Source: Granulicella sp. L60
Lineage (GTDB): Bacteria; Acidobacteriota; Terriglobia; Terriglobales; Acidobacteriaceae
Length of the DNA: 64,000 nucleotides
Reading direction: 5' to 3'
Assembly (NCBI RefSeq): GCF_009765825.1
Contig: NZ_LMUR01000018.1
Span: 897,591-961,590, forward strand
Below, piece by piece: positions 47,801-55,227 of this stretch (position 1 is its first letter; each line of letters opens with the position of its first letter). Under the pieces are notes generated by a model that did no database searches, was not told the DNA's origin, and saw only the letters and a list, made by a program, of their open reading frames with translations. The position numbers and the translations under genes were made by a program.

Positions 47801-47833
47801 GGTCGATGAGCTTCTGACCTTCAATTCTTTCAT
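44828..47833 (-). CDS. fdhF: Large formate dehydrogenase-type molybdenum/tungsten enzyme (FdhF, NuoG-like N-terminus)
   Basis: A 1001-residue oxidoreductase. It begins with a 2Fe-2S domain (CYHSPLMGAIQTCDTCLVEVDG), then two 4Fe-4S clusters (CILCGRCVQACQ and CVSCGHCVSVCPC). The Mo-bisMGD part has its own cluster CTYCGVGCSYDVW (about residues 281-294) and the metal-ligand position NVDNCSRYCQSP: Cys405 instead of selenocysteine. The catalytic His found after the ligand in canonical formate dehydrogenases is Gln406 here, as I recall for the Bacillus YjgC/YrhE type. The cofactor segments continue as LIVGSNTAESHPVAATRIKRAH and DMGAMPNNFPGYQS-like blocks. The neighbours fdhD and DUF1641 support this. 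Formate is the likely substrate, not proven. Confidence 0.87.
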   Translation of the reverse strand: MKELKVRSSSTSSISKQVEISIDGTSILAEDGEMLLDAVLRKAQIPHVCYHSPLMGAIQTCDTCLVEVDGKLVRSCGTKVAAGQTVGAESQRAKDARTAAFDVILGNHMLYCTVCDNNNENCTVHNTALALDVQHQKHPYKPKPYEVDMSNPFYRYDPSQCILCGRCVQACQTVQVNETLSIGWELEHPRVLWDGGHEIGGSSCVSCGHCVSVCPCNALMEKSMLGEAGFMSGLPHEALNKMIDVVKEIEPEMGYGPIMQVSQTEAKMREERIKQTKTVCTYCGVGCSYDVWTKGRKILKIEPLHGATNQISTCVKGKFGWDYVNHKDRLQKPLIREGMNFREATWEEALELVTRRLSEVKQQYGPDAIGVVISSKTTNEDGYLMQKFARSVIGTNNVDNCSRYCQSPATMGLFRTVGYGGDAGSLEDVGKSALVLIVGSNTAESHPVAATRIKRAHKLHGQRLIVADIREHEMARRADIFFRPKPGSDLTWLCAMSRYMLEHGYARQSFLDKWVNGLDEYRKSLEPFTMEFAAEQCEVPLDTLISVAEEIGKAETMCVLWAMGITQHVMGSDSSTAISNLLLITGNYGRPGCGAYPLRGHNNVQGAGDIGAMPNNFPGYQSVEDPSIRERFEKVWGGSLPPKRGLDNHQMIDAAHEGKLRAIYLAGEDMISADANANHVAGGFEKLDFFVVQDIFFSETCRYADVVLPGAPALEKDGTFTNTERRIQRLYQALPELGDSKADWKITQEIANKMGANWGYSHPAEIMAEMASLTPLYGGVRYERLEGYKTLQWPVHEDGTDEPVLYLNGFAFPDKKARLYPLTFREPAEAPDTEFDLDLNNGRVLEHFHEGNMTHRVAGIHQENPERYVEISEELATDRNITSGRWVRIVSRQGAVKVKVLVTSRVFGKQIFLPLTSQDGPVNVLTGSHTDSATNTPAYKETSVRLEVLPDQGENPLQALNFRFAGHPTPQTGVEVERKWRRSDYKMPGTETLVQIQTHSS

Positions 47834-47859
47834 AAAGTCCTATGTCACCTTTCAGGCAG

Positions 47860-48243
47860 CTAACAAGCTCTGCCCATGGCTGGATTTGGAAATGTGTCCT
47901 CATTGTCCGCATCACTGAAGTCAAGACAGGCGAAATCCTTCTCGACAAGTAGATTCAAAATATCGCTTTGACCCAAGGCACAGGTTTCGTAGATACCTAC
48001 CTGATCGCTCTCTGCCCAGGCTTGTGTCTGCACTGAAGGAAGCACGATGATGATCTCCGTTGTCTTGTATTCGAGCGACGCCGCAACAGCTTCGGATCGA
48101 TGTTCGAGAGCGTAGGTCCACTTGGCTTCTTGAGCCGGAGCGAAATGAATTGTTGCATCAATCCGTCCCGATCGAAGCAGCCTCTCCAGATCAGAACGAG
48201 AGACGCGAAGCCTGAGCGAGTTGTCCTTAATTCGTAATTTCAT
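47860..48243 (-). CDS. DUF7009-type small protein beside fdhD
   Basis: A 127-residue soluble protein that begins MKLRIKDNSLRLRVSRSDLERLL, a start characteristic of a conserved family of unknown function (DUF7009) found near fdhD genes in acidobacteria. Its ATG overlaps the end of fdhD by 17 bases, so translation is coupled. A few cysteines and acidic residues lie near the C-terminus (YETCALGQSDI, DFACLDFSDADNED). It is 26 bases upstream of fdhF. A maturation or quality-control role in molybdenum cofactor insertion is possible from position alone; no catalytic motif is seen. Confidence 0.72.
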   Translation of the reverse strand: MKLRIKDNSLRLRVSRSDLERLLRSGRIDATIHFAPAQEAKWTYALEHRSEAVAASLEYKTTEIIIVLPSVQTQAWAESDQVGIYETCALGQSDILNLLVEKDFACLDFSDADNEDTFPNPAMGRAC

Positions 48244-49207
48244 GATGTATCTCGCCGCCTTGTTCTATATACCCGGTAAGGTGCTCGATCCCGTGATAGA
48301 CATTGAAGTGATCTTCGCGCAGGAATCCCACCAAAATGATGTCAAAGTCTTTGGCAACCCGGACGGCGAGGCTGGAGGGTGCGCCCACAGAGACGACCAT
48401 CGCAACGCCACTCATCACTGCTTTTTGCAACAGTTCGAAGCTGGCGCGTCCAGACAACATAAGAAGACGATCACGCAGAGGTGTTTGGTCCGCCAGGAGC
48501 GCAGCGCCAAGGAGCTTGTCTACTGCATTGTGGCGTCCAACATCTTCCCGCACAGAATACAAGGCCCCCTTCGCATCGAATAGACCGGCTGCATGAAGGC
48601 CTCCAGTTCGAAGAAACACATCTTGAGTGGAGCGAAGGAGTTCCGGGAATTTGTAGAGTAGTGCTGCTTCAATCGAAAAGCGGTTTGCGGTCCGCGGAGG
48701 GCAGACGGTCCGGAGAGCGAGGAGCGACGCCTTACCGCAAATCCCGCAACTGGATGTAGTGTAGAAATTGCGCTCGAGGTTCGCCATGCTGATTCGCACC
48801 TCAGGATTTAGCTCAACGCGGAGAGTATTACGCCCCGGCTGATAGGGAAGGATGGTGTTCCTCTCCTCTCCGGATTCGATCTCGAGTATGGCTGACTGAT
48901 TGCGGTCGCGAGGTGCGGAATCTCCGACGTAGTGCATGTCTGCAATGTCGATGACGTCATTGACGACTCCTTCGGTTAGCAAGAATCCTGATGCAAGCTC
49001 GCAATCATGCCCCGGAGTCCGCATTGTGACCGAGATGGATTTTGTCAATCGTTGCCCCGATGAGCTGTATCCTAGCTGGATCTCGAGTGGTTCTTCGACG
49101 GCAAGCAGGTCCGTTTTCGGACGTGCTTGGACTCCAGTAAAACGCACCACCGAGGTGCTGACGACAGCTCGCCCTTCCTCAACGTCGCTATAGGCGGTAT
49201 AGTCCAT
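48227..49207 (-). CDS. fdhD: Formate dehydrogenase accessory sulfurtransferase FdhD
   Basis: FdhD carries sulfur to the bis-MGD cofactor of formate dehydrogenase, which requires a CXXC pair, here SSCGICGKAS near residue 150. I use the ATG at 49207 (326 residues), which has AAGGA 9 bases upstream; the frame opens further up at 49273. Family motifs include MRTPGHDCELASGFLLTEG, SIEAALLYKFPELLRSTQDV, FLRTGGLHAAGLFDAKGAL and REDVGRHNAVDKLLGAAL, and the C-terminal SGRASFELLQKAVMSGV. It is the first gene of the minus-strand formate operon: fdhD, DUF7009, fdhF, DUF1641-DoxX. Confidence 0.92.
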   Translation of the reverse strand: MDYTAYSDVEEGRAVVSTSVVRFTGVQARPKTDLLAVEEPLEIQLGYSSSGQRLTKSISVTMRTPGHDCELASGFLLTEGVVNDVIDIADMHYVGDSAPRDRNQSAILEIESGEERNTILPYQPGRNTLRVELNPEVRISMANLERNFYTTSSCGICGKASLLALRTVCPPRTANRFSIEAALLYKFPELLRSTQDVFLRTGGLHAAGLFDAKGALYSVREDVGRHNAVDKLLGAALLADQTPLRDRLLMLSGRASFELLQKAVMSGVAMVVSVGAPSSLAVRVAKDFDIILVGFLREDHFNVYHGIEHLTGYIEQGGEIHHEITN

Positions 49208-49404
49208 GGCCTGTTTCCTTAACCCCATCATCGTTCTCGTTTGTGCAATCCGGGTCTTAGAAATACCGAACAATAGTTCCGAGCCATCTGTCCGCCGGTG
49301 TCGAACGGAAGGTTATATTTGGTGAATCTTACTTTTCGTAAGGCTCCGCCGCCGTCGCAACATTGCTTATCTGTCCAAATATTGCGACTTACTTGGCTCT
49401 AAAT

Positions 49405-49668
49405 TTAGCTGCCAAAGTGGACCCTGCGGCGCACTGGCCTCTTAAGGAAGCCTGGTTCGCTGATATGGTGACTGGCTTCTTTCTTCTGGATTGTTGCCTC
49501 GATAAAGGCCGCGAGATCGGCGTCCGTACCTCCTTGCTCGAGGACTCCATAGAGATTGTGATCGGATTGCGAGAAGATACAGTACGGAATTTCCCGTCTG
49601 ACTGAGAGAAGTGGTGAACCCGTGCAGCTCTCATCGACCGAGGTAAATCAATCTTCGGTTGCTGTCAT
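49405..49668 (-). pseudogene. Small conserved-looking gene with an early TGA
   Basis: From ATG 49668 the frame gives MTATED, then TGA at codon 7, then FTSVDESCTGSP and a stretch that reads like genuine protein (REIPYCIFSQSDHNLYGVLE, QGGTDADLAAFIEATIQ). It ends at TAA 49405-49407 after 87 codons. A plausible reading is a tryptophan codon TGG that became TGA. Translation from an internal start is possible but no good one is visible. The product is unknown. Confidence 0.35.
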
Positions 49669-49886
49669 GCTGTTGCTTCAGGTATCGAAAAATTGCCCGC
49701 TGATATAAGAGGAAAGCTGTGCCGAAATCGGACGGCGATCGAAAAGCGAGGAAGAAGAGCACGCTGCCATCATCCATCGATCCTCCTCGCAGGTGTAGAG
49801 CTCAAATAGTCCGCGTTCCATTCTGGCGGCAGCCAGATAGGACCTGCGCCGATATGCCACTCAAGAAGCTTTGGAGAGATTCAGAT

Positions 49887-50867
49887 ATGCGTATTGCCAC
49901 CGCCATCGTTACTGCTCTTGTCATTGTTTGCTTCCACCCCCCGCGGGCGACGGCACAAAGAAGCCATCACGAGTTGGAGGGCCATTCTGCGCCCAGGGAA
50001 GCCCATTGCTACGACTCATCTGACGCTGACGAAATAAGATTATGGAGCGGTAGAGCTCCAGGCGCCGTAGGGGATGATCCGTGCCGCGACATCCCATTCG
50101 TTCAGGTCTTTCGCGCTGCCGGAACGGAACGAGAAAACACGTCTGCGCTCCTGGTGATCCCCGGGGGAGGCTACGATCGTCTTTCGGATGAGAAAGAGCA
50201 GACTCCCGTAGCCGAATACTTCTCGCGCAATTTCCACATCACTACTTTCGTTTTGTATTACCGTCTGGTGCAGAACGATGGGACGTACCGTTATCCCGTG
50301 CCGATGTGGGACGGGCAACGGGCTCTCAAGCTCATCCGGTATCTAGCCGAACGATACGGTCTCGATCCCAAATGCATCGGTGTCTTCGGCTTCTCTGCTG
50401 GGGGGCATCTCGCTAGCACTCTTGCGCTCCACGCCGCAACCGACTTCGAGCTTCCGGTTCATGATGTCGTGGACGTGATGAACGGCCACCCCGATCTTCT
50501 CGGCCTGGGCTATCCAGTGATCTCGATGGATCCTGCACAGTTCGCCTCGCCAAGCTCGCTCACCCACCTTCTATACGGCTATCGCGGCCACGAACTTGAT
50601 CATTTGCAACACTACCTGTCGGGGCAGGACAACATTACACGAAATACTCCGCCTGTATTTCTGTTCGAGAGCATGGACGATCAGAGAATCAGCCCACAAA
50701 ACAGCGTCATGTTTGCGCAGGCTCTCCGCGCAGCGAACATTTCCGCAGACGTCCATCTTTTCTCGCATGGCGTACATGGCTCCGGTCTGTCTGCTGGCAT
50801 TCCCGAAGAGGAAGCGTGGCCTGAGCTCTTTCATCGCTGGTTGTCAAGCCAAGGTTTCGTTCGGTGA
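49887..50867 (+). CDS. Secreted alpha/beta-hydrolase of the acetyl-esterase / BD-FAE type
   Basis: The frame opens at 49719, but the ATG at 49887 has GGAGAG 9 bases upstream and begins a clean signal peptide (MRIATAIVTALVIVCFHPP, cleaved near ATAQ), giving about 326 residues. The protein has the esterase features LLVIPGGGYDRLSDEKEQTPVA (oxyanion GGGY), the nucleophile elbow GVFGFSAGGHLASTLAL (Ser in FSAGG), an acid near FESMDDQRI and the catalytic His in HLFSHGVHGSGLS. This matches periplasmic enzymes that deacetylate plant polysaccharides. It is the only visible extracellular hydrolase of its kind here and has no operon partner. Confidence 0.85.
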   Translation: MRIATAIVTALVIVCFHPPRATAQRSHHELEGHSAPREAHCYDSSDADEIRLWSGRAPGAVGDDPCRDIPFVQVFRAAGTERENTSALLVIPGGGYDRLSDEKEQTPVAEYFSRNFHITTFVLYYRLVQNDGTYRYPVPMWDGQRALKLIRYLAERYGLDPKCIGVFGFSAGGHLASTLALHAATDFELPVHDVVDVMNGHPDLLGLGYPVISMDPAQFASPSSLTHLLYGYRGHELDHLQHYLSGQDNITRNTPPVFLFESMDDQRISPQNSVMFAQALRAANISADVHLFSHGVHGSGLSAGIPEEEAWPELFHRWLSSQGFVR

Positions 50868-51240
50868 CCAGCAGCGGCGATTGGTATGACAGGATACCTG
50901 TTCCAGTTTCGATCGGGGGAGCGAGATCCTGAGCGGGGAACCGGGGGCCCTGGAGCAGGGTATACGCGTTGGTAATACATTGGAGGTTTGATTCTCTATG
51001 AGCTCATCTGGCATTACCGAATTCCGATGAGAGCTCATCACTCGTTTAGTGACAATGGTGCAGCCAGAGCTGAATTCCAATTTTGCATTTAGGGTGCCCG
51101 TGCACATCGACGCTGTTCTGCGTGCCAACAGCATCTTCGTAATTTACTGGTGATGTTGATATAACCGGACGCGAACCCGCTTCCGAAGATCAAGAACCAA
51201 ATTTCGATGAGTTGTACAAGACATGCTACTTAGAGGACTG
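50868..51240. other. Gene-free stretch
   Basis: About 370 bases between two plus-strand genes; only short shadow frames are seen. Confidence 0.35.
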
Positions 51241-52260
51241 ATGAGACGACTTCCAAACATGCGGAAATATGAGTTTCAAAGACTTATCGTGACCCTCACA
51301 ATATTAGTAATCGCTACGGCCCGGCAAAGCCGCGGATCCGTTGCACTTCTGATGGAGGAACCATATGGCGAGTTCGGGGCCTTCAACCCTACCGGTCATG
51401 CCGCCATATATCTCAACCATGTCTGTGCGGAAACGCCGACACGTTTGAGGGCGTGCCACAGCGGCGAATTCGGTGTGGTCATCAGCCGTTATCACAAGAT
51501 CGATGGAAGCGATTGGATTGCAATGCCGCTGGTTCCTTATCTCTATGCGGTGGAAGACATCAACGAGGTGCCCCGTGGTGTGGACCGCGAGCAAGTGACT
51601 CACCTCCGTGATGCCTACTGGAGGGCGCACCTCGTGTCCCTGGCTCCTGCCGTCGACAGTGACAGTCCCCCTAAAGGAGAGTGGGTACAGCTCGTCGGTT
51701 CGTCGTACGACCGCAAGATTCATGGTTTTCAGGTGGAAACTACAGGTGAGCAGGATGAACGACTTATCGCCCACTTCAACGACCGGCGCAACGTCGGACA
51801 TTTCAATTTGTTCTTCCACAACTGTGCCGATTTCTCACGCGTGGTTCTGGATATCTACTTCCCTCATGCGGTCCACCGAAATCTCATCGCCGACTTTGGG
51901 ATGACCACTCCGAAGCAGGTCGCTCGATCGTTGGTGAAGTATGGAAAGAAGCACCCTGAATTGCGCATGTCTGCCTTTACCATTGCGCAGGTACCAGGAA
52001 CTTTGCCGCACAGTCATCCTGTAGACGGAGTGGCAGAATCACTGGTGAAGAGCAAGAAGTATCTAGTCCCTCTGGCTGTGTTAAGTCCAGAGGTTGCCGG
52101 GGGCATGGTTGTAGATTACCTGGCCGAAGGCCGAATGAGCTTGCCCAAGAATGCGACGGTCTTTGAAGTGGGCGACGAGGAGAAGAGCGAAGCACCTGCT
52201 ACCCCCGCAGGTCCTACGCAAACTTCGGCGGCAAGACCACCCGAACCGATTCCGGACTAA
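51241..52260 (+). CDS. Secreted protein of unknown function with papain-like His and Cys motifs
   Basis: I use the ATG at 51241, which has AGAGGA 4 bases upstream (the frame opens at 51223). A hydrophobic segment with cleavage near SRGSVA follows. The protein is about 339 residues and I do not recognise a named family with certainty. Two motifs stand out: an early NPTGHAAIYLN (His) and a later FNLFFHNCADFSR (Cys), the order seen in permuted papain-like enzymes of the NlpC/LRAT/DUF4105 type. The residues between are soluble and polar, and the C-terminal 40 residues are proline- and alanine-rich. A periplasmic peptidase, amidase or acyltransferase is possible. It converges with and overlaps (4 bases) an AraC regulator gene. 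Confidence 0.6.
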   Translation: MRRLPNMRKYEFQRLIVTLTILVIATARQSRGSVALLMEEPYGEFGAFNPTGHAAIYLNHVCAETPTRLRACHSGEFGVVISRYHKIDGSDWIAMPLVPYLYAVEDINEVPRGVDREQVTHLRDAYWRAHLVSLAPAVDSDSPPKGEWVQLVGSSYDRKIHGFQVETTGEQDERLIAHFNDRRNVGHFNLFFHNCADFSRVVLDIYFPHAVHRNLIADFGMTTPKQVARSLVKYGKKHPELRMSAFTIAQVPGTLPHSHPVDGVAESLVKSKKYLVPLAVLSPEVAGGMVVDYLAEGRMSLPKNATVFEVGDEEKSEAPATPAGPTQTSAARPPEPIPD

Positions 52261-53423
52261 CAGTGTGGCCTAAATGCGCTCGGAGTCACGCCAACCATTT
52301 TTCTAAAGGTTGCAGTAAAGTGGCTGGGGGTCGGAAATTGCAACTGCGCTCCAATTTCGGTGATGGACATAGAGCTGTTCTGCAAGAGTGCCTTTGCTCT
52401 GTCGATTCGTTGCTTGACGACATACTGATGGGGAGTGATACTCATTGTCTTTTTGAACTCACGGCAGAAATAATACGGGCTGATTTCCGCCACCTGAGCC
52501 ATCTCCGCGAGCCCAAGCTCTTGTTCCAGATTTTCCATGACGAATTCAACAACCTTCTTCAGCCGGCTCGGCTGCATGCCGCTCTGTCTGATGGATAGGT
52601 CGACCGAGTCCGAATAGCGTCTTACCAAATGAGTGCTCAGCTGAAACACAAGAGTGTTGGTGTAGGGGCGGTTCACCGGTCCGGTCCGGTCCAGTTCACC
52701 CGCCAGAGCCGCTAGGAGTTGTATCACGAGCGGGTCTTGCCTAAAGGAGTGCATGCGCATCATGCCAGGCCACGGCTCGCCCGTGTCGTTTTCCCATGCA
52801 TGCTGGAGCATCTGCACGGGCACACTCAGGATGATCGTCTGCTCCGGACGACCCAGCCACCAGCAGCTTCGGTCCAAAGTGGAGTGCAGGAGCACGTGTC
52901 CAAACCTCACCTCGCCCGACTTGGAGCCGCTGCCAATGTCGAAGCGAACTTCGCTCCGATTGCTCATGCGAGCCACGAGTAGATAGTCGGATCCCGGAGG
53001 AATTGTGAACTCCAACGGAGTCGAGAGGTTGATCTTCGATATCATGACCCCCGTTGCTGGTGACGGGAGTTCTCTGCCTGGAAGGGCATAAGCTCGTTTC
53101 GGATGTATCGCGGAGCTGGTGTCATCAGCCCCTGGGTAATCAGTCGAGCCGTATCTAGAGGACAACCGGAACCCGCCAGTAGGTCGGCTTATCTTGTCTA
53201 TTAAGTCTAGGGTAGGTTCACAAGATACAGGTGGCATGCAAAGACGACCTTTCGGAGACAATTCGTGAACTTGATGCGAAGGACGGGCCCCATGGCGTAA
53301 CGATGGTAGTGGCTCCCTGAACGGCTTATTCGAAACTACTTTTTCCCGTGTACTAGGCCGCCCCTTGCCTTGCGTTCGGCCCCAGTGGAAGTTGGCGTTA
53401 TTAGTAATCGGATGAAAGATCAA
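52257..53423 (-). CDS. AraC-family regulator (paralogue 2)
   Basis: A 388-residue AraC-type regulator in the longest frame. Its real start may be inside, for example the ATG at 53237 (MPPVSCEPT), because the first 60 residues overlap the sigma factor gene and look like non-coding sequence. The cupin-like ligand domain contains FTIPPGSDYLLVARMSNRSEV and CWWLGRPEQTIILSVPVQM. The C-terminal DNA-binding part reads LGLAEMAQVAEISPYYFCREFKKTMSITPH and ITEIGAQLQFPTPSHFTATFRKMVGVTP. Across the last 270 residues it parallels the AraC gene at 41588-42598 closely, so both derive from one duplication. It lies downstream of the sigma factor gene on the same strand. Confidence 0.83.
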   Translation of the reverse strand: MIFHPITNNANFHWGRTQGKGRPSTREKVVSNKPFREPLPSLRHGARPSHQVHELSPKGRLCMPPVSCEPTLDLIDKISRPTGGFRLSSRYGSTDYPGADDTSSAIHPKRAYALPGRELPSPATGVMISKINLSTPLEFTIPPGSDYLLVARMSNRSEVRFDIGSGSKSGEVRFGHVLLHSTLDRSCWWLGRPEQTIILSVPVQMLQHAWENDTGEPWPGMMRMHSFRQDPLVIQLLAALAGELDRTGPVNRPYTNTLVFQLSTHLVRRYSDSVDLSIRQSGMQPSRLKKVVEFVMENLEQELGLAEMAQVAEISPYYFCREFKKTMSITPHQYVVKQRIDRAKALLQNSSMSITEIGAQLQFPTPSHFTATFRKMVGVTPSAFRPHC

Positions 53424-54063
53424 GGCGAATTCCGATGCGTTCTCGAAGATGGCGGCGCGCCCTCAATACTCGGCTCTTGACTGCGGCCACACTGATACCT
53501 AACTCCTTGGCAACTTCTTCCGTTGTGAACTCTTCGATGTAACGCATGACGAAAGCCCTCTGAGAGGGCTGTGGCAATCTGCCGACTGCATGATGAAGCA
53601 TCCGCGTCACTTCGGACTTTAGAGTTTCCTGTTCCGGGTCGGGACGCCATTCCGGTATTTCCAGAAGGACGGATCCGTCTTCAGTCTCTATCGAAGGATC
53701 CAACCACATCGAGCCGCCGCTTCGTCTCTTTCGAAGACACATGAGGGCCTGATTGATGGCAATGCGGGTTAGCCATGTGCAGAAGCTCGAATTTCCTTGA
53801 AATTGTTGCAGACCATAGTATGCCCGGAACAATGCGTCCTGCATCGCATCTTCTGCATCTTGACGATGCGCAGTGATCCGATAGACCGTCCGGAAGATCC
53901 TACTGTTGTACTGCTTGACAAGCGACTCAAAAGCGAGCATGTCCCCGGCCTTCGCTTGTCTAACAAGGACCTCATCGCAGGCGATATGGCGCTCTGTGGC
54001 GTAATTTACTGGCACCTCTTTAAGGGCGAGTTCATCTGCAGCTGTACCCCGATCAATGACCAT
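53401..54063 (-). CDS. ECF-type RNA polymerase sigma factor
   Basis: A sigma-70 family extracytoplasmic-function factor of 220 residues from ATG 54063, which has AAAGGAG upstream. Region 2 reads LVRQAKAGDMLAFESLVKQY ... TAHRQDAEDAMQDALFRAYY (about 40-95) with FCTWLTRIAINQALMCLRKR, and region 4 reads LPQPSQRAFVMRYIEEFTTEEVAKELGISVAAVKSRVLRAR. The linker carries an acidic stretch (ETEDGSVLLEIPEWRPDPEQ). No anti-sigma factor is encoded beside it; the overlapping downstream gene is an AraC regulator. The factor may be controlled at the level of transcription or through a distant partner. Its target promoters are unknown. Confidence 0.9.
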   Translation of the reverse strand: MVIDRGTAADELALKEVPVNYATERHIACDEVLVRQAKAGDMLAFESLVKQYNSRIFRTVYRITAHRQDAEDAMQDALFRAYYGLQQFQGNSSFCTWLTRIAINQALMCLRKRRSGGSMWLDPSIETEDGSVLLEIPEWRPDPEQETLKSEVTRMLHHAVGRLPQPSQRAFVMRYIEEFTTEEVAKELGISVAAVKSRVLRARRHLRERIGIRLDLSSDY

Positions 54064-54418
54064 GCTCACTCCTTTCTCAGTTCTCCACACGATTGATAAG
54101 TCGATAAATGCCTTTCGAGTTCACTTGGTTCCACAAATGTGAGGCTTTGGAACGCCGCCGCAACTTCATTTGCATGACCCTAACAATCAAAGATTGAGTC
54201 GGTGAATTCTGTTCAGCCCATCTCCATTCCCAGAAGAGTAACTATCGGCTGTTTCAGTCCGCCGTCGCCTGATTGCCTCGGTGTCGGAATATTGCCGACA
54301 TAAGTATGAATGCGCTATCTAAAGTGGTTGACTCTGAACCCGCGTGCAGGGTCCACGGCTTCATCGGCGCGTCGAAATTTGCTACTCGATACTCGCATCT
54401 CTCGGTGCTCGCCAACTA
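54064..54418. other. Upstream region of the sigma factor gene
   Basis: About 350 bases between the sigma factor start and the insertion sequence, with no supported gene. The sigma factor promoter should be here on the minus strand; I cannot place it. Confidence 0.35.
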
Positions 54419-55163
54419 GGGCGTGTTCACACTATTGTTAGGATCTTTTGTTAATCTCAAGACGATGGAGATCACAGAAGAGCAGTATGAGCGGATCAAG
54501 GATGCGTTGCCGGTGCAGCGTGGGAATGTGCGTTTGAGCAATCTGCAAGTGCCGAACGCGGTTCTGTATGTTGCTGAGCAAGGCTGCAAATGGCGCGGTC
54601 TGCCGAAGCGTTTCGGCCGCTGGCACACGATCTACACGCGGATGAATCGCTGGTCCAAGAACGGCGTTCTCGATCAGGTATTCGAGAAGTTGCAGTCGGA
54701 GCAGATCGTGCGGATCAAGATCGAGGCGTTCGCGCTCGACTCGACCTCGATCAAGGTGCATTCGGACGGGACGGGCGCTCTAAAAAAAACGGACCTCAAG
54801 CCATCGGCAAGTCGCGCGGCGGATGGAACACCAAGGTTCATCTGGTTGCCGCGAATGCTCGAACGGCCCCGATGCCGGAAGGCTTGCCGTTGTTGATGGA
54901 TCGCGCCTACGAGGGTGACGAAGCCGGACAACTGGTGCTCAGCTTGGGCATGATCCCGGTCGTTCCGCCAAAGTCCAACCGCATCGAGCCCTGGGAATAC
55001 GACCGCGCTCTCTACAAGAAGCGCAACGAAATCGAGCGGCTCTTCCGGCGACTCAAAGGCTTCCGCAGAATCTTCTCCCGCTTCGAGAAACTCGATGTCC
55101 TCTTCCTCGGCTTCCTCAACTTCGCCCTCATCATCGAAGCGCTTCGCTAGTGTGGACACGCCC
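54419..55163 (+). mobile_element. Complete IS5-family insertion sequence
   Basis: A 745-bp element with imperfect terminal inverted repeats; GGGCGTGTYCACACTA at the left matches the reverse complement of the right end apart from one base. TA flanks both ends (54417-54418 and 55164-55165), a probable 2-bp target duplication. It carries one transposase split over two frames, as in the IS427 group of IS5. It lies between two minus-strand genes and does not break either. Confidence 0.88.
54465..55150 (+). CDS. IS5-family transposase, made by -1 frameshift
   Basis: Two overlapping frames encode one DDE transposase. Frame A begins MEITEEQYERIKDALP (ATG 54465) and includes the first catalytic aspartate in FALDSTSIKVHSDGTG. 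Frame B continues from a run of eight A residues at 54782-54789, one base back, as KNGPQAIGKSRGGWNTKVHL. It includes the second aspartate in LLMDRAYEGDEAG and the signature ending in RNEIERLFRRLKGF (third acid Glu, with the Arg and Lys of the YREK pattern). The A8 run is a standard slippage site for this IS group, so the break is probably programmed and the element may be active. Confidence 0.85.
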
Positions 55164-55227
55164 TAATTAACTGTCGGAGTCAATCCAGTACATTCACATC
55201 TCGTTGTAGCGTTGAGTACGATCTGCC

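Noticed and set aside
49648..49650. TGA as a selenocysteine codon next to fdhD
   Set aside because: FdhF here uses cysteine, no SECIS hairpin was seen after the TGA, and a TGG to TGA mutation explains it more simply.
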